Below, in pieces: positions 45,241-56,206 of a DNA stretch of 64,000 nt. The DNA lies in the NCBI RefSeq assembly GCF_020379485.1, contig NC_063450.1, forward strand, positions 29,612,137-29,676,136, read 5' to 3'. Source of the stretch: Brassica napus. Its lineage: Eukaryota > Streptophyta > Magnoliopsida > Brassicales > Brassicaceae. Each line of letters begins with the position of its first letter. The first letter of the stretch is position 1. The position numbers and the translations under genes were made by a program. The notes under the pieces were generated by a model. The model was not told where the DNA came from. It ran no database searches and was given only the letters and a program-made list of their open reading frames with translations.

Positions 45241-45781
45241 AGGTAAGTTGTCTACAGCCAGACGACTTCCCAAGTAAGTCGTCTGACGAACAGATCTGAA
45301 AAAAAACTCGATGTCATACCTTAAATTGGTGAGATAAGTTCCTTAGCATACATAAGGCTTCTCCAAGCACACAGAATCACAAACGAAAGTAACCCACCCA
45401 GAATCGTTAGCTTCTATGACTCTATGAACCATAAAAAATTTAGAATCAAAATCTTGGGTTTTTTTAGCTCATTGTGGAGAGAAAGTGAGAGATATGTTGT
45501 GTTTAGTTCACAAGAATGGAAAAAGAAGAAGGGTAAATCGATTTTGGGAGCATTAAGAGCTTCAAATTGGTTGTTCATGGTGGTTGTGGTATTGATGACA
45601 ATGACAATCTTGTAATTACTTGAAGATGATGAGGGTGAGAGAGTAAAAATGTCATTTTCGAAAAAAAAATAAAAAAAAATTGATGGCATTTTCGTAAATT
45701 ATATGAACTTGTGGGGTGAATAGGGCAAAACCAATTTTCAAAAAAAAAAGAGGTTAGTTTTGTGTTTGACTTTAAGTTATA

Positions 45782-47715
45782 CTAGAGCTTAACCCGCACA
45801 CCCGTGCGGGTATTTCTTTTAGAATATATATAAACATTTTAAAACATAATAATTTAATTGTTGCATTTTTACTAATTTAGTTTATTTTATTGTTGAGACC
45901 ATATATTGCAGTACCCTATGTAGTTATACAGATAATAATTTGATCCATGTGTTAAATGTACCATGTCCTGTCAGATTTATATTAACATTTCTTTCATATA
46001 TTATTTTATGATTTGAACGTATTATTAATTTTATGATGTTTTGGGTAAAATTTTAAATCAGTTTAAAATATTTTATTACTAATAATTTTTACACTTATAC
46101 ATTTTGGACATGTTAGAAGTGCAATATCTAACTATATAAACAAAACTTGGATAATTAAAACATGCATGACAGAATTCATAATTCCATGGTTGTTTTTTCA
46201 AATTTCAACCGGTCTATATGTACTCGCGGACACAATATGTTAATCATCTAATCACAATAAGACCGCTGTAAAATATCTCAAAATATTAAAATTTTACCTC
46301 AACTGCTGCCAAAATTTCAGAGATGGGTCTGACTTGATGCTTAATCAACTTGATGCTTAATCAACTTCTTGTCACTATTTCTCTCACAAAGAGCAATAGG
46401 AAGATCATCGTTTATCATTCTGTAATTAAAACAAAATATTTTCAAGATTTTGTTAGTCCATGAGATTAAGATGAAAGTCAATAGCTTCTTTCATGGCTGG
46501 GTTGAGAGTCACAACTGAAGCATCAACTGCATTTATGATTTGTACATCTCCTATTTCCCATAAAGAAAACGTAATGTTGAGTTTTCACTTGTTAAGTGGA
46601 ATTTTGTTCACAAAGAAACTAAAAGAATTTTTAATACTTTTGTAAAAGCTGATTTTAGCAAACCTAATCAAACATAGAATCATATGATCACTGGTACGCT
46701 CTTCAGTAATTGCTTCCTTAAGAAGAATAAAACCTCGGTTAGTGGTCTTTTTTATGTTAATTGTGTGTTTTGGATGCAAAAAAAGAGTAGATGGTAATAA
46801 ATGTATATGTATAGGACGATGGCATGGTTAGTGAGCTAATTAATTTCATATTTAAACTTTCATTGATTGTAGGGATTTTATACTTTTGAATATTCTTTTT
46901 TAAAGTTTATAATTGGAAATAAATTTTATAAAATATTTAAAAGGTAGAATTTTAAAACAGAGTGTATCACGGAAAATATATATGCTTGATTTTAGGTGTA
47001 GATAAGTAAATTAGTTAATATGTTAAAGATTTTTGTGAACAACCTATAATATTTAAAATATTTTTACTGTTATTAGGAAATCTTTTAATACGTGGGTGGT
47101 AGGTATGTATATATATTGAGTTTCTATAATCTCGTTTTGGGATATTTTTTTTTATTCGTTGATCAACATTGTTAAGTTTAGATTTTCGTAACTAATTTTG
47201 ATAGATATTTCGGTATACAAATTGATTTTTGAATTGTACACCAAGACCAAGTTTGTTGTGAAAAGAATTTGTTTGCAATTACTAAACCAATGACTTCGTA
47301 TGCCACCGATACTATAATCTGTGGTGAACGTTGTAACAAACTATATTAAACCGGTTTGATAGATTGTTGCAAATACATGTATTTAAAGATTAAACCAATT
47401 ATTCTATATGCCATAAAATGGATACTACTGTATAATGCTAGGTCTTGGATTTATTATAAAAACTTCCTAGTACGATATATAATATGAGCACTATCAATAA
47501 TGAATAGTTAAACTCATAGTTTTGATATATATGGACCAAGTCCAATCGAACCGTACTGGTATAGTTTGCGTAGATTAGGAAATGGTTCAGCAAAATAATT
47601 AATTTATATATTGTTTTAAATAAATACATCTTAATTACTCAGTGGCATGAAATTGTAATTTTTTAGGAAAAATCAGGGTTATTTCAAATTTGTACTTTAG
47701 TTTTAATAGTTTAGA
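45782..47715 (-). mobile_element. Non-autonomous Helitron inserted in MULE copy 2
   Basis: Read on the minus strand it starts TCTAAACTATTAAAAC (from 47715) and ends with a GC-rich hairpin (CCCGCACGGGTGTGCGGG, plus 45793-45810; 7-bp stem, 4-base loop) followed by CTAG at 45785-45782. The host bases are A on one side and T on the other, with no duplication, as Helitrons require. Removing 45782-47715 rejoins the MULE sequence exactly as in copy 1 ('AAGTTATA' to 'GTCAATTCTGC'). It is 1934 bp, AT-rich, and has no Rep/helicase gene. Confidence 0.9.
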
Positions 47716-47900
47716 TGTCAATTCTGCGAAAAGCCCTCGTATAAATTGCAAATACATGAATATGCGTGTATTATCATCACACTCTTAAATGAGATTTATG
47801 CTTTAAAACGGTGTCCATAAATACCCACTTAAAGACAAGCCAGAAGAAGAAGAGTGTAAGAGAACACAACAACAACAACGACGACATAAAATAGGAGAAA

Positions 47901-49780
47901 ATGAAGCCTCTGTGTCTGGTTACAATCCTATCGATCCTGATCCAACAAAGCTATTTGAAGCTCGGAGCAGATGCGTTTTCGAGAGATGGGTTCGTGAGAA
48001 CGAAAGGTGTTCAGTTTAGCCTCAATGGCTATCCTTATTACGCTAATGGCTTCAATGCCTATTGGCTCATGTACGTTGCCTCCGATCCTTCCCAAAGGCC
48101 TAAGATCTCCGCCGCCTTCCAAGAAGCGTCTCGCCATGGACTGACCGTCGCTCGAACCTGGGCCTTCAGTGACGGCGGTTACAGGCCTCTCCAGTATTCC
48201 CCTGGCTCTTACAATGAAGATATGTTTCAGGTAACGCCACTAGACTAAGACCATATGTGGTTTAGATCAGATATTAAATATACTCACACGACTAATTATT
48301 AAGATGAAAAACCGATTTACTTTGTTTATGGTTTTAGTCGGTGGATCTTGTGGCCAAGGTTTGAGATTCTCTGTCGATGTTTCTTTCTAAAGATTTTGAT
48401 TTTATTTTTTTTAATGGTGAAAAAGGGTTTGGATTTTGCGATAGCTGAAGCAAGAAGGCATGGGATAAAGATCATACTCAGCTTTTTTATTTTTTTTAAT
48501 GGTGAAAAAGGGTTTGGATTTTGCGATAGCTGAAGCAAGAAGGCATGGGATAAAGATCATACTCAGCTTTGCCAATAACTACGTGAGCTTTGGAGGGAAG
48601 AAGCAATATGTGGACTGGGCTAGAAGTCGTGGCCGTCCTGTATCTTCTGAAGACGACTTCTTCACAGACTTTCTTGTTAAAGATTTCTACAAGAACCATA
48701 TCAAGGTTTCATTCTCTCACTTGTATACCATTCCACCCAACGCAAAATAAAAAGAAATGATGGCTTTCTCAGCTAAAGCTTTTGAAATCTACTTGCAGGC
48801 TGTGCTGAACAGATTCAATACTTTTACCAAAGTTCATTACAGAGATGACCCGACCATTATGGCTTGGGAGCTCATGAACGAGCCTCGTTGCCCCTCAGAT
48901 CCAACCGGAAGAACCATTCAGGTTTCACCTTAAAAACATATATTTTCATACCTATAATAATTTATATGTCTTTTTTCTTTTATTTATGGGATCTAACTTG
49001 TTGGTTTGTTTTATATTGTCAATTATAAAACAGGCTTGGATTACTGAAATGGCTGCTCATGTGAAATCACTAGACAGAAACCATCTGCTTGAAGCTGGAC
49101 TTGAAGGTTTCTACGGTCAGTCCTCACCACAAAGCAAGACTCTGAACCCACCAGGCCAGTTTGGAACCGATTTCATCGCCAATAACCGGATCCCGGGCAT
49201 TGATTTCGTCACGGTTCACTCTTACCCAGACGAATGGTAATAAATTAATAATGTCCATAAATGTATTTTTACACCAATCAGTTAGAAAGAAAAACCACAA
49301 TGTCTAACTAAGTATTATTTTTGTTGTTTTGTTGTGTGCAGGTTTGTAGACTCGAACGAGCAATCCCAAATGGAATTCTTAAACAAATGGCTGGACGCAC
49401 ACATCCAAGACGCTCAGAACGTTCTTCACAAACCCATAATCTTAGCAGAGTTCGGCAAATCAACGAAGAAAGCAGGCTCCGCGCAGAGAGACGCTGTCTT
49501 CAACACAGTGTATGGCAAGATTTACGAGTCTGCGAAACGAGGAGGATCAGCGGCAGGAGGATTGTTCTGGCAACTTTTGGGAAACGGAATGGATAATTTT
49601 CAAGATGGGTATGGGATCATACTTAGCCAAAGCTCCTCAACTGTTAACGTCATTGCTCAGCAATCGCGCAAGTTGACTCTCATTCGGAGAATCTTCGCAA
49701 GGATGATCAATGTGGAGAAATGGAAGAGAGCCAGAGGCTATGGACCAGTAAGAAAAGGAGGTCACAATATTCAAAATTGA
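47901..49780 (+). CDS. MAN7: Mannan endo-1,4-beta-mannosidase 7 (GH5)
   Basis: Five exons (47901-48230, 48511-48705, 48799-48921, 49034-49236, 49342-49780) join to 429 aa, the usual plant mannanase length. The N-terminus [18 protein letters not shown] is a secretion signal, so the enzyme acts in the cell wall on mannans. GH5 landmarks are 'GFNAYWLM', '[11 protein letters not shown]', 'WELMNEPRC' (Glu acid/base), 'VHSYPDEW' and 'ILAEFGKS' (Glu nucleophile). Arabidopsis MAN7 takes part in seed germination and silique dehiscence. The first 59 bases of exon 2, with the intron end before them, are duplicated (85-bp unit), and I chose the second copy because only it keeps the frame. A transposon complex ends 165 bp upstream of the ATG. 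Confidence 0.92.
48400..48569 (+). repeat. MAN7: 85-bp tandem duplication across the intron 1/exon 2 border of MAN7
   Basis: Positions 48400-48484 and 48485-48569 are identical. Each copy holds the end of the intron with its 'GGTGAAAAAG' acceptor and the start of exon 2. Using the acceptor at 48425 leads into a frame that runs to a stop at about 48536-48538; using the one at 48510 gives the normal protein. Confidence 0.95.
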
Positions 49781-50146
49781 AAAATCTAGCGGGGCCTTCT
49801 TGTAATATTTTACTTTTTATTTAGAAAATGTTCTAGAGATGACTTTCTAATCGTTAGTTCTCAGCTTGTCCAAGAAAAGTTATAGTGATAGTTATTTTCC
49901 CTCGGTAATGATACTTTATTAGTAGTAATAATGGACAAAGAGAAAAGAAAAACACTTTGATTTATGATAATTGGCAGGGTGGGGGAGACAAGATCCATCA
50001 AACTTTATTGTGTGTAAAAAAAAAATAAACTTTATTGTATGTGTGGTTTAATCTCTGTATTAGGTGAAATCATGTAATTAGCTAATGAAAGTAATGATTT
50101 TGTGAAATTAGAACGACGTGCCGTTTTCGTAACATAGATTGAAACT
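49781..50146. other. 3' UTR and spacer after MAN7
   Basis: AT-rich, with no feature beyond the likely MAN7 3' UTR and the short leader of the PPR pseudogene. Confidence 0.5.
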
Positions 50147-52242
50147 ATGTGGCGGGCACCTCCGTCGTCTAGACAACAAGGCAGTCACATCCGTCGAGTA
50201 AGAGAACCCCACAGAATGATTACTCTTGTGAGAAATGGCGGCAGATTCCGACATTTTTGCACAGCTTCCGTTGAGAAACGGGCCTCCCTTGTCTCGAATC
50301 AGTTGAATGATCAACTCAAGACTCTCGTCGGGTCCGGAAAACTGAGAGATGCTCGCCAAGTGTTCGATAAAATGCCACACAGAGATGTCTATTCATGGAC
50401 AACCATCATTCAGGGATACATAGCTGCAACAAACTACGACGAAGCACTCCTTCTCTTCTCTGCAATGCACGTCGATGATCCTCGTGTCTCCGCCGATTCC
50501 CACGTGCTAAGCGTTGCACTCAAGGCTTGTGGTCTAACTTCCAACTTTCCATTCGGAGAATCTTTACATGCTTTTGCACACAAAACCCATCTCCTTAGCG
50601 ATGTCTACGTGGCAAGTTCTTTATTGAATTTGTACAAAGGAAATGGAATGATCGACAAGAGTTGCAGACTTTTCAGCGAACTGCCTTATCGAAACACAGT
50701 CACATGGACAACCATCATCACGGGACTTGTTCACGCTGGCCGTCACAAGGAAGGGCTTATGTACTTCTCCGAGATGTCGTCGAGGTTCGAAGGACTACCT
50801 GATACTTTCACGTTTGCGATCGCCTTGAAGGCTTGTGCCGGTCTGCGCCAAGTTCAATACGGACGGGGGATTCATACTCATGTGATATCGAAAGGCTTCG
50901 GCGCCGTCCTCGACGTGGCTAACTCGCTCTTCACGATGTACACCGAATGCGGGGAGATGCAAAGACGGGCTGCGTTTGTTTGAGAGTATGAGAGAGAGGG
51001 ATGTTGTTTCGTGGACGAGCCTTATCACTGCTTATAGCCGTATAGGTCAAGAAGAAAACGCTGTCAAAACATTCTTGGAGATGAGAAACTCTGATGTACC
51101 TCCAAATGAACAAACGTTTGCGTCCGCGTTTGCTGCTTGCGCGAGTCTCTCTAGACTTGTTTGGGGCGAGCAGCTCCACGATAATGTCATCTCTCTAGGC
51201 CTGGGAGATTATTTGTCAGTGAGCAACTCGATGATGAATATGTATTCGACGTGCGGCGAGTTGAACTCTGCTTCTGTTCTGTTTCGAGGAATGAGATGCA
51301 GAGACATCATTTCGTGGAGCACGATCATCGGAGGGTACTCTCAAGCCGGCTTTGCGGAAGAAGGTTTTGAGTATTTCTCGTGGATGAGACGGTCAGGGAC
51401 GAAGCCTACGGATTTCGCTCTCGCTAGTTTGCTGAGCGTTTCGGGGAACATGGCGGTTCTTGAGCAAGGCAGGCAAGTTCACGCGCTTGCGCTTTATCTC
51501 GGTTTAGAACAGAGCCCCACGGTTCGTAGCGCGCTGATTAATATGTACTCGAAATGTGGAAGTATCGTAGAAGCTTCCAAGGTTTTTAAAGAAACAGAAA
51601 GAGGAGCTGATATTGTTGCTTTGACGGCTATGATCAATAGATACGCAGAACATGGAAAGAGCAAAGAAGCTATCGATCTGTTCGAGAAGAGTCTAAAGGT
51701 CGGTTTCAGACCCGACGATGTATCTTTCATCAGCGTTCTCACCGCTTGCTCTCATTCGGGTCTGCTTGGCCTAGGTTTTCACTATTTCAACTTGATGCAA
51801 GACAAGTACAACATGAGTCCAGCCAAAGAACACTATGGTTGTATGGTTGATCTGTTATGCCGAGCAGGACGGCTAAGCGAAGCAGAGAAGATGATCGACG
51901 AGATGCCGTGTGAGAAGGATGATGTAGTATGGACCACGCTTCTCAGAGCGTGTACGGCCAAAAGAGACGTTGAACGTGGAAGAAGGGCGGCGGAGAGGGT
52001 TTTAGAGGTGGAAAGAGGCTGCAATTGTGAGGAAGAGTATGAAATCTAAAGGCGTGATCAAAGAGCCAGGATGGTCTTCGATTTTGATCAAGGATCGGGT
52101 TTCAGCTTTTGCATCTGGCGGTCGTTCCCATCCACAAACTGAAGATATATACAGTGTGTTGGAATTACTAGTATCTGGTGCTGAGCCTCTTAGATACGGT
52201 TGTGAGATGAAGAGAGATTCCTGGTCCATTCAAATTTTGTGA
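50147..52242 (+). pseudogene. PPR gene (PLS, E-type; At3g47840-like), broken
   Basis: An intronless PPR gene with many intact repeats ('HRDVYSWTTIIQGYIAA', 'RDIISWSTIIGGYSQAG', 'HYGCMVDLLCRAGRLSEA'). One extra A at 50961-50963 shifts the frame in the middle and leads to a stop at about 50981-50983; the rest of the protein continues in the next frame from about 50964. A second break near 52005-52010 removes roughly 20 residues and shifts the frame again, after which the E-domain tail ('KGVIKEPGWSSI') runs to 52242. It reads like Arabidopsis At3g47840 as I remember it, which is on another chromosome, so this is probably a dispersed duplicate. The frame seems clean otherwise, suggesting recent loss. 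Confidence 0.85.
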
Positions 52243-52259
52243 TCTTTAATTCTAATATG

Positions 52260-52690
52260 TTTCTAACTATCTATTAATAATAACAATCTCAATTAATGTT
52301 AAAAGATTGTGTCTTTTTATCCTAAAAATTGGATTAGTTGGAAAAACGTTAAAATGTCAAAGATGTATATTTTTATACCGATGTGTCTTTTAAGCACGAA
52401 CCGATTTTTTTGTATTAATAACAGGAATCCAAATTAATATGAATGATGATTGTGTCTTTTTATCCTAAAATTGCATTAGTTGAAAAGAAGTTACAATGTA
52501 AAAAGATGTATCTTTCTATATTAATGTGTCTAATGCAATGAACAGTTTTTTTTTTCTATTTAATAATATGAATCCAAATTAATGTGAATGCGTGTGTCTT
52601 TTTATCCCAAAATTTCATTTGTTGGAAAGAAGTTAAAATATCAAAGGATGTCTATTTCTATATTGTTGTGTCTTTTCATTATGCAATAAA
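52260..52690. repeat. About 142-bp tandem repeat, three copies
   Basis: The landmark 'TGTGTCTTTTTATCC' appears near 52308, 52451 and 52593. Each is followed at matching distances by 'TTAGTTG...AAAG/AACGTTA' and 'GATGT' blocks and preceded by 'AATCCAAATTAAT'. The copies are diverged, AT-rich and noncoding. Confidence 0.75.
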
Positions 52691-53522
52691 TATATTTTTT
52701 TTCCAAAAAAAATATGTAAAGATATATGTATGATGTTAGGTATTAATTGGTCTCTCTTAGTTAAATATATAAATCCATGTAAAATGAAATATATGACATA
52801 AAATAACTACAACATAAAAACCAAATTGTATTAAAAACTTGGCTTTTTGTCCATCAAAAAGAATCATCAAAGTGAAAGATCAATGGAAGGAAAGGAGAAA
52901 ATTAGTTGGTGAATTGATTTCATTTTATTTTCATTAAGCATGGATTAAGGTTAGTGTTTCTTTTTTTTTCTCTCTAAGAAAACATACTAGGGTTGAATTA
53001 AACTAAATCTATATTATGGTTTGGGTAGATTTCATTATAGAGATCATAGAGTTAATTTAACAATTATATCAGATTCTAGATTTAATTAGTTCACCCATTA
53101 ACTATTCAACAATGTTAAGTATGTTTTTTCTTGAACTTTAATGTTAAGTATGTTATGGAATTACTTTTCATGAGATCATGAACATGTACGGTTTCATCCG
53201 TTTAAATTATGCGTGTTTATGATCATTTTAATGAATGACATTGAGATTAGTACATGTAAGTTAAATAAATATGTGAAAGCGTGGAATTGCTTGCCTGAAT
53301 GAATGCATGCATGCGGTTTACTATGAAATTTTGTTTTTTCCACATGCGCATGCATATTAAGGTGTTGATTGTTTATAGATTCTGGGGTAGTTTCTGATTT
53401 TTGTTTTTCAGAAAATCCATTTTAAGTCATTCACGATTTTGAGAAAATAGATTTCCTATAATCTAGGAAAACTGGTTTTTCTACACTTTTTCAGTTTTCT
53501 ACATAAAAACTAAAATCCACTT
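52691..53522. other. AT-rich stretch without a gene
   Basis: Nothing coding is seen. The motif 'ATGCATGCATGCGGTTTAC' (about 53302-53320) recurs, slightly shortened, near 58816-58834, so both may border copies of one unrecognised repeat. Confidence 0.4.
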
Positions 53523-53530
53523 TTGTTAGG

Positions 53531-53842
53531 CAGGCCGACTCAACATTGTTAGAGGTCCAAGTGCAATTTTTTTTTTACCTTTAAGATTTATATGCCGATA
53601 ATGTTTAAAATATTTTTAAAATTTAATCAATAATATTTTGTATTTTTGTAATAAAAATAGAACTATATATATATCAAATAATTTTGGGCCCTTTTTAATT
53701 TTATTTATTTTTTATAATTTTTTATATATAAAATAAAATATAGATTTATAAAAAATTGGGCCACTTAATTATTATTATACCAGAGACAGGGGCTTGGGCC
53801 CGGAACGGTCACACCGCTTGTCCCCCTTGTTAGCCGGCCCTG
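53531..53842. mobile_element. hAT-type MITE, 312 bp
   Basis: The left end is CAGGCCGACTCAACA and the right end, reversed, is CAGGGCCGGCTAACA, an imperfect inverted repeat. The flanking 8-bp sequences are TTGTTAGG (53523-53530) and TTGTCAGG (53843-53850), one change. The interior is AT-rich with no coding frame. Confidence 0.8.
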
Positions 53843-53885
53843 TTGTCAGGTTTTTGAGAAAAATGTGCGTTAGTTTCTTTCACTG

Positions 53886-54115
53886 TTTTTTTTTTTTTGA
53901 TAATCCAGGGGTTCCCCGCTTCGCGGGTCATTCCCCTGGGCCCGGTCAGACAGCGGTCCACTTCACTCGGGAGGGCTTTACCTGGGCTGGATCGAACCTA
54001 GTACCGCTTTGGTGTCCAGAAGAGGCAGGGTAGTTTCCGCATGGGAGGGGAATCGAACCCGGATGGTGGTTGCCACCACAGACCCGTCCTGCCACTTGGA
54101 CTACCTCGTCCGGAC
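53886..54115 (-). mobile_element. tRNA-related SINE
   Basis: On the minus strand it begins about 54115 with GTCCGGACGAGGTAGTCC. It carries an A box (TAGTCCAAGTGG) and a B box (GGTTCGATTCC), then a tail ending in GATTATC plus a run of A (plus-strand T run 53886-53898). The 26-bp flanks 53860-53885 and 54116-54141 match with one change, a clear L1-type target duplication. A second 'GGTTCGATCC' lies further along the body. Confidence 0.85.
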
Positions 54116-54169
54116 AAAATGTGTGTTAGTTTCTTTCACTGTTTATTTTTTATTTTTATTTATTTTTAT

Positions 54170-54193
54170 TTTTTTTGATAATCCAGGGGTTCC
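54170..54193 (-). mobile_element. Extremely 5'-truncated SINE tail
   Basis: The last 17 bases of the SINE body (plus 'GATAATCCAGGGGTTCC', 54177-54193), with an A-tail on the minus strand, recur alone just outside the first SINE, between 'ACTGTTTA' and 'AGTGTTTA'. Confidence 0.6.
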
Positions 54194-54379
54194 AGTGTTT
54201 ATTTTTCCCACTTAAAAATACTCATATTTCATCAATTTGTTTTTAAAAGAATGTTAAATTTATTCAAATAAAAAAAAACTTTTTTACAACATGTGTGCTT
54301 CTGTTTTTGTTTTTATAAAGATCTAATCTGTGTAATGAAAAAACCTTTTAAGAAATAAAGAAGATTTTCAACAGCTTCA

Positions 54380-55307
54380 CTTCTACTCCCTTGCAGCAAA
54401 CCATGACGTCATTGCCGTTGTATAAACGTCGACTTCCACCAACACACAGCGAGGAAATACGATTCCTTATTCCTTTGTCAATGAACTTTAGCAGGATTTC
54501 TGATGTTTGATGCTTCTCACAATGTTTCCTCCCATTTCTCTCCCTCCATATATATGGTATGAACAGAGCATTGAAATAGATATCTTAGAAGAAACATATC
54601 CGTTTTGTTTCTTCCACTTTCCACCAGAAGATTCAGGATGCCATTCCAGTCCTCTGTATAGCGAGACCGTAGCAGATTCTTTGTTAATCCGTTCCATATT
54701 TGCTGAGAATACGGACAGAAAAAAAAAAGATGTTCCCGAGTTTCTATATGGCTTGTACATAGGACACAATGAGAATCTGAGTTGAGACTCCATTTTTGAA
54801 CTCTTACACCTGTAGCTAGCCGGTCATGGACAGCAATCCAAGTGAGCACAGAGTACTTCGGCGTGGCTCCAGGAAACCAGACCGCCTGAAACCAACTAAC
54901 TTGTGGCGACTGCATTCTCGTCAACTGCCATGTCTGGCACGTACTGAATCTTGGCTTAAGTTAAAAGAGTCTCCCACTCCCTTCCAAAGCCTAACATCAT
55001 CCTCTGAAGACAAACCTTGCAGCCTAAGTTTCAGAATCTCCTTCTCTATGTCAATCAAACTTCTAACTCGATGCCTGCGACTTCGATAGATTTGAACTGC
55101 ATACTCGACTGTTGCAGTTATAGGAATCCCAAGGTCGATACTGCCTCTAGAACCAGTGATATCAATGATTCTTTCCCAGCTGCGACCATTCATCGAACCA
55201 AAAAGAAGCCCTTGCTCCACTGCGTATTTCAATCCGAACCAAAAAGAAGCCCTTTCATCAACTTTTAACAATGTATTTGCTTTTATATATTTGAGTATTA
55301 ATAACAA
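54380..55307 (-). pseudogene. LINE (non-LTR retrotransposon) 3' fragment with RT zinc-binding domain
   Basis: The leftward frame 55307-54921 and then, after a frame change near 54920-54960, 54924-54517 encode the end of a LINE reverse-transcriptase protein. Signs are 'DVRLWKGVGDSF', 'PKYSVLTWIAVHDRLATG', and the zinc-binding block 'CVLCTSHIETREHLFFFCPY'. The RT catalytic core is missing, so it is a 5'-truncated or decayed insertion. Confidence 0.8.
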
Positions 55308-56206
55308 TTTTATATAACCATCTTGGTATATATAGTCTATAAAAATAATTATTTTTATTGATAAACACTAATCTATAAATATAAAGTTGGCTTTTTCCCT
55401 TCTTCTAACAAGTAGCAGAGGAGTTTTTCGACACGTGTCGTCCATGTATTTTTTTTAATATTTTAGGTCATTAATCCTTTAGATTATTGCAATTTAGCCA
55501 AATACTTTCTAATTATGCACTATCTAATCCTTTTCGCACTAATTATTATCGTACGAAGTTTGATAATCTATTTTATCTAATCTATTAAAACAGAGCCGTA
55601 TTTGAATTTTATCATGGCATGTTTTTTTTGGACTTCTTAGACATGTTGTGAGTAAATATAAATACATGTTTCAATTTATAAACCAATATATTAATAACAT
55701 CTCTTTTATTAAAATAAAAACATAACATTCTCTAAACCTTTCATTAGGAATAACATTATGTATAGTTGACAATTGGAATCTAATTCATATTCGACTACAA
55801 CAAAACCTAATCCAAATAGACCACAGTAGAATGGAATTAAAGAAATTGGAGAAGTCTGTGGTGACGAACCCAGACTACCCTTCTCTGCAATTCCAACATG
55901 TAGTTTTGTGTTCCAACGATTATCGAATTCTTTTTTCTCTTATGGTTTGATCTGTTCATAAAAAGAAAGTGTGAAACCTAATTCGACACAGATTTTGTAT
56001 CTGTGGGATAATGATGGAGATTCGGAGAAAGAGGTGGAGCATTAACGTATTCTAATTTCGGTGTTAGGTATGGGGAGTTCGTCCGAAGCTTCAAGAAGAT
56101 AGGTCATCACTCCTTATCAACTTCATATTCTTCTTCCTTATACACTAAAAACGACAAAAGAAATCATTGAGATACTACAGTTTGAGAAGCATCAGGATAG
56201 ACCGAC

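Larger units (their letters stand above)
41631..47736. mobile_element. Mutator-like element (MULE), copy 2, split by a Helitron
   Basis: Starts GGGGTTTTTGCCAAAACTAA at 41631 and ends with GCGAAAAGCCC at 47736, closely matching copy 1 (about 98% over the first 250 bp by eye). The flanking 9 bp are TCATATAAA (41622-41630) and TCGTATAAA (47737-47745), one change. A Helitron (45782-47715) interrupts it 21 bp before the right end; without that insert it is 4172 bp. It differs from copy 1 mainly by a shorter first minisatellite and by gain or loss of single hairpins. No transposase is recognisable. The right end lies 165 bp from the MAN7 start codon. Confidence 0.9.

Noticed and set aside
48348..48538. 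Separate small frame upstream of MAN7 exon 2
   Set aside because: It is the first copy of the 85-bp duplication read through the intron, not a gene.
54030..54110. Possible tRNA gene (A and B boxes on the minus strand)
   Set aside because: Part of a 230-bp SINE with 26-bp target duplication and A-tail.
55370..55575. Possible start of another Helitron (TCTATAAATATAAAG and a CACGTGTCG block)
   Set aside because: No matching 3' end could be assigned separately; it may be a truncated element, but support is thin.
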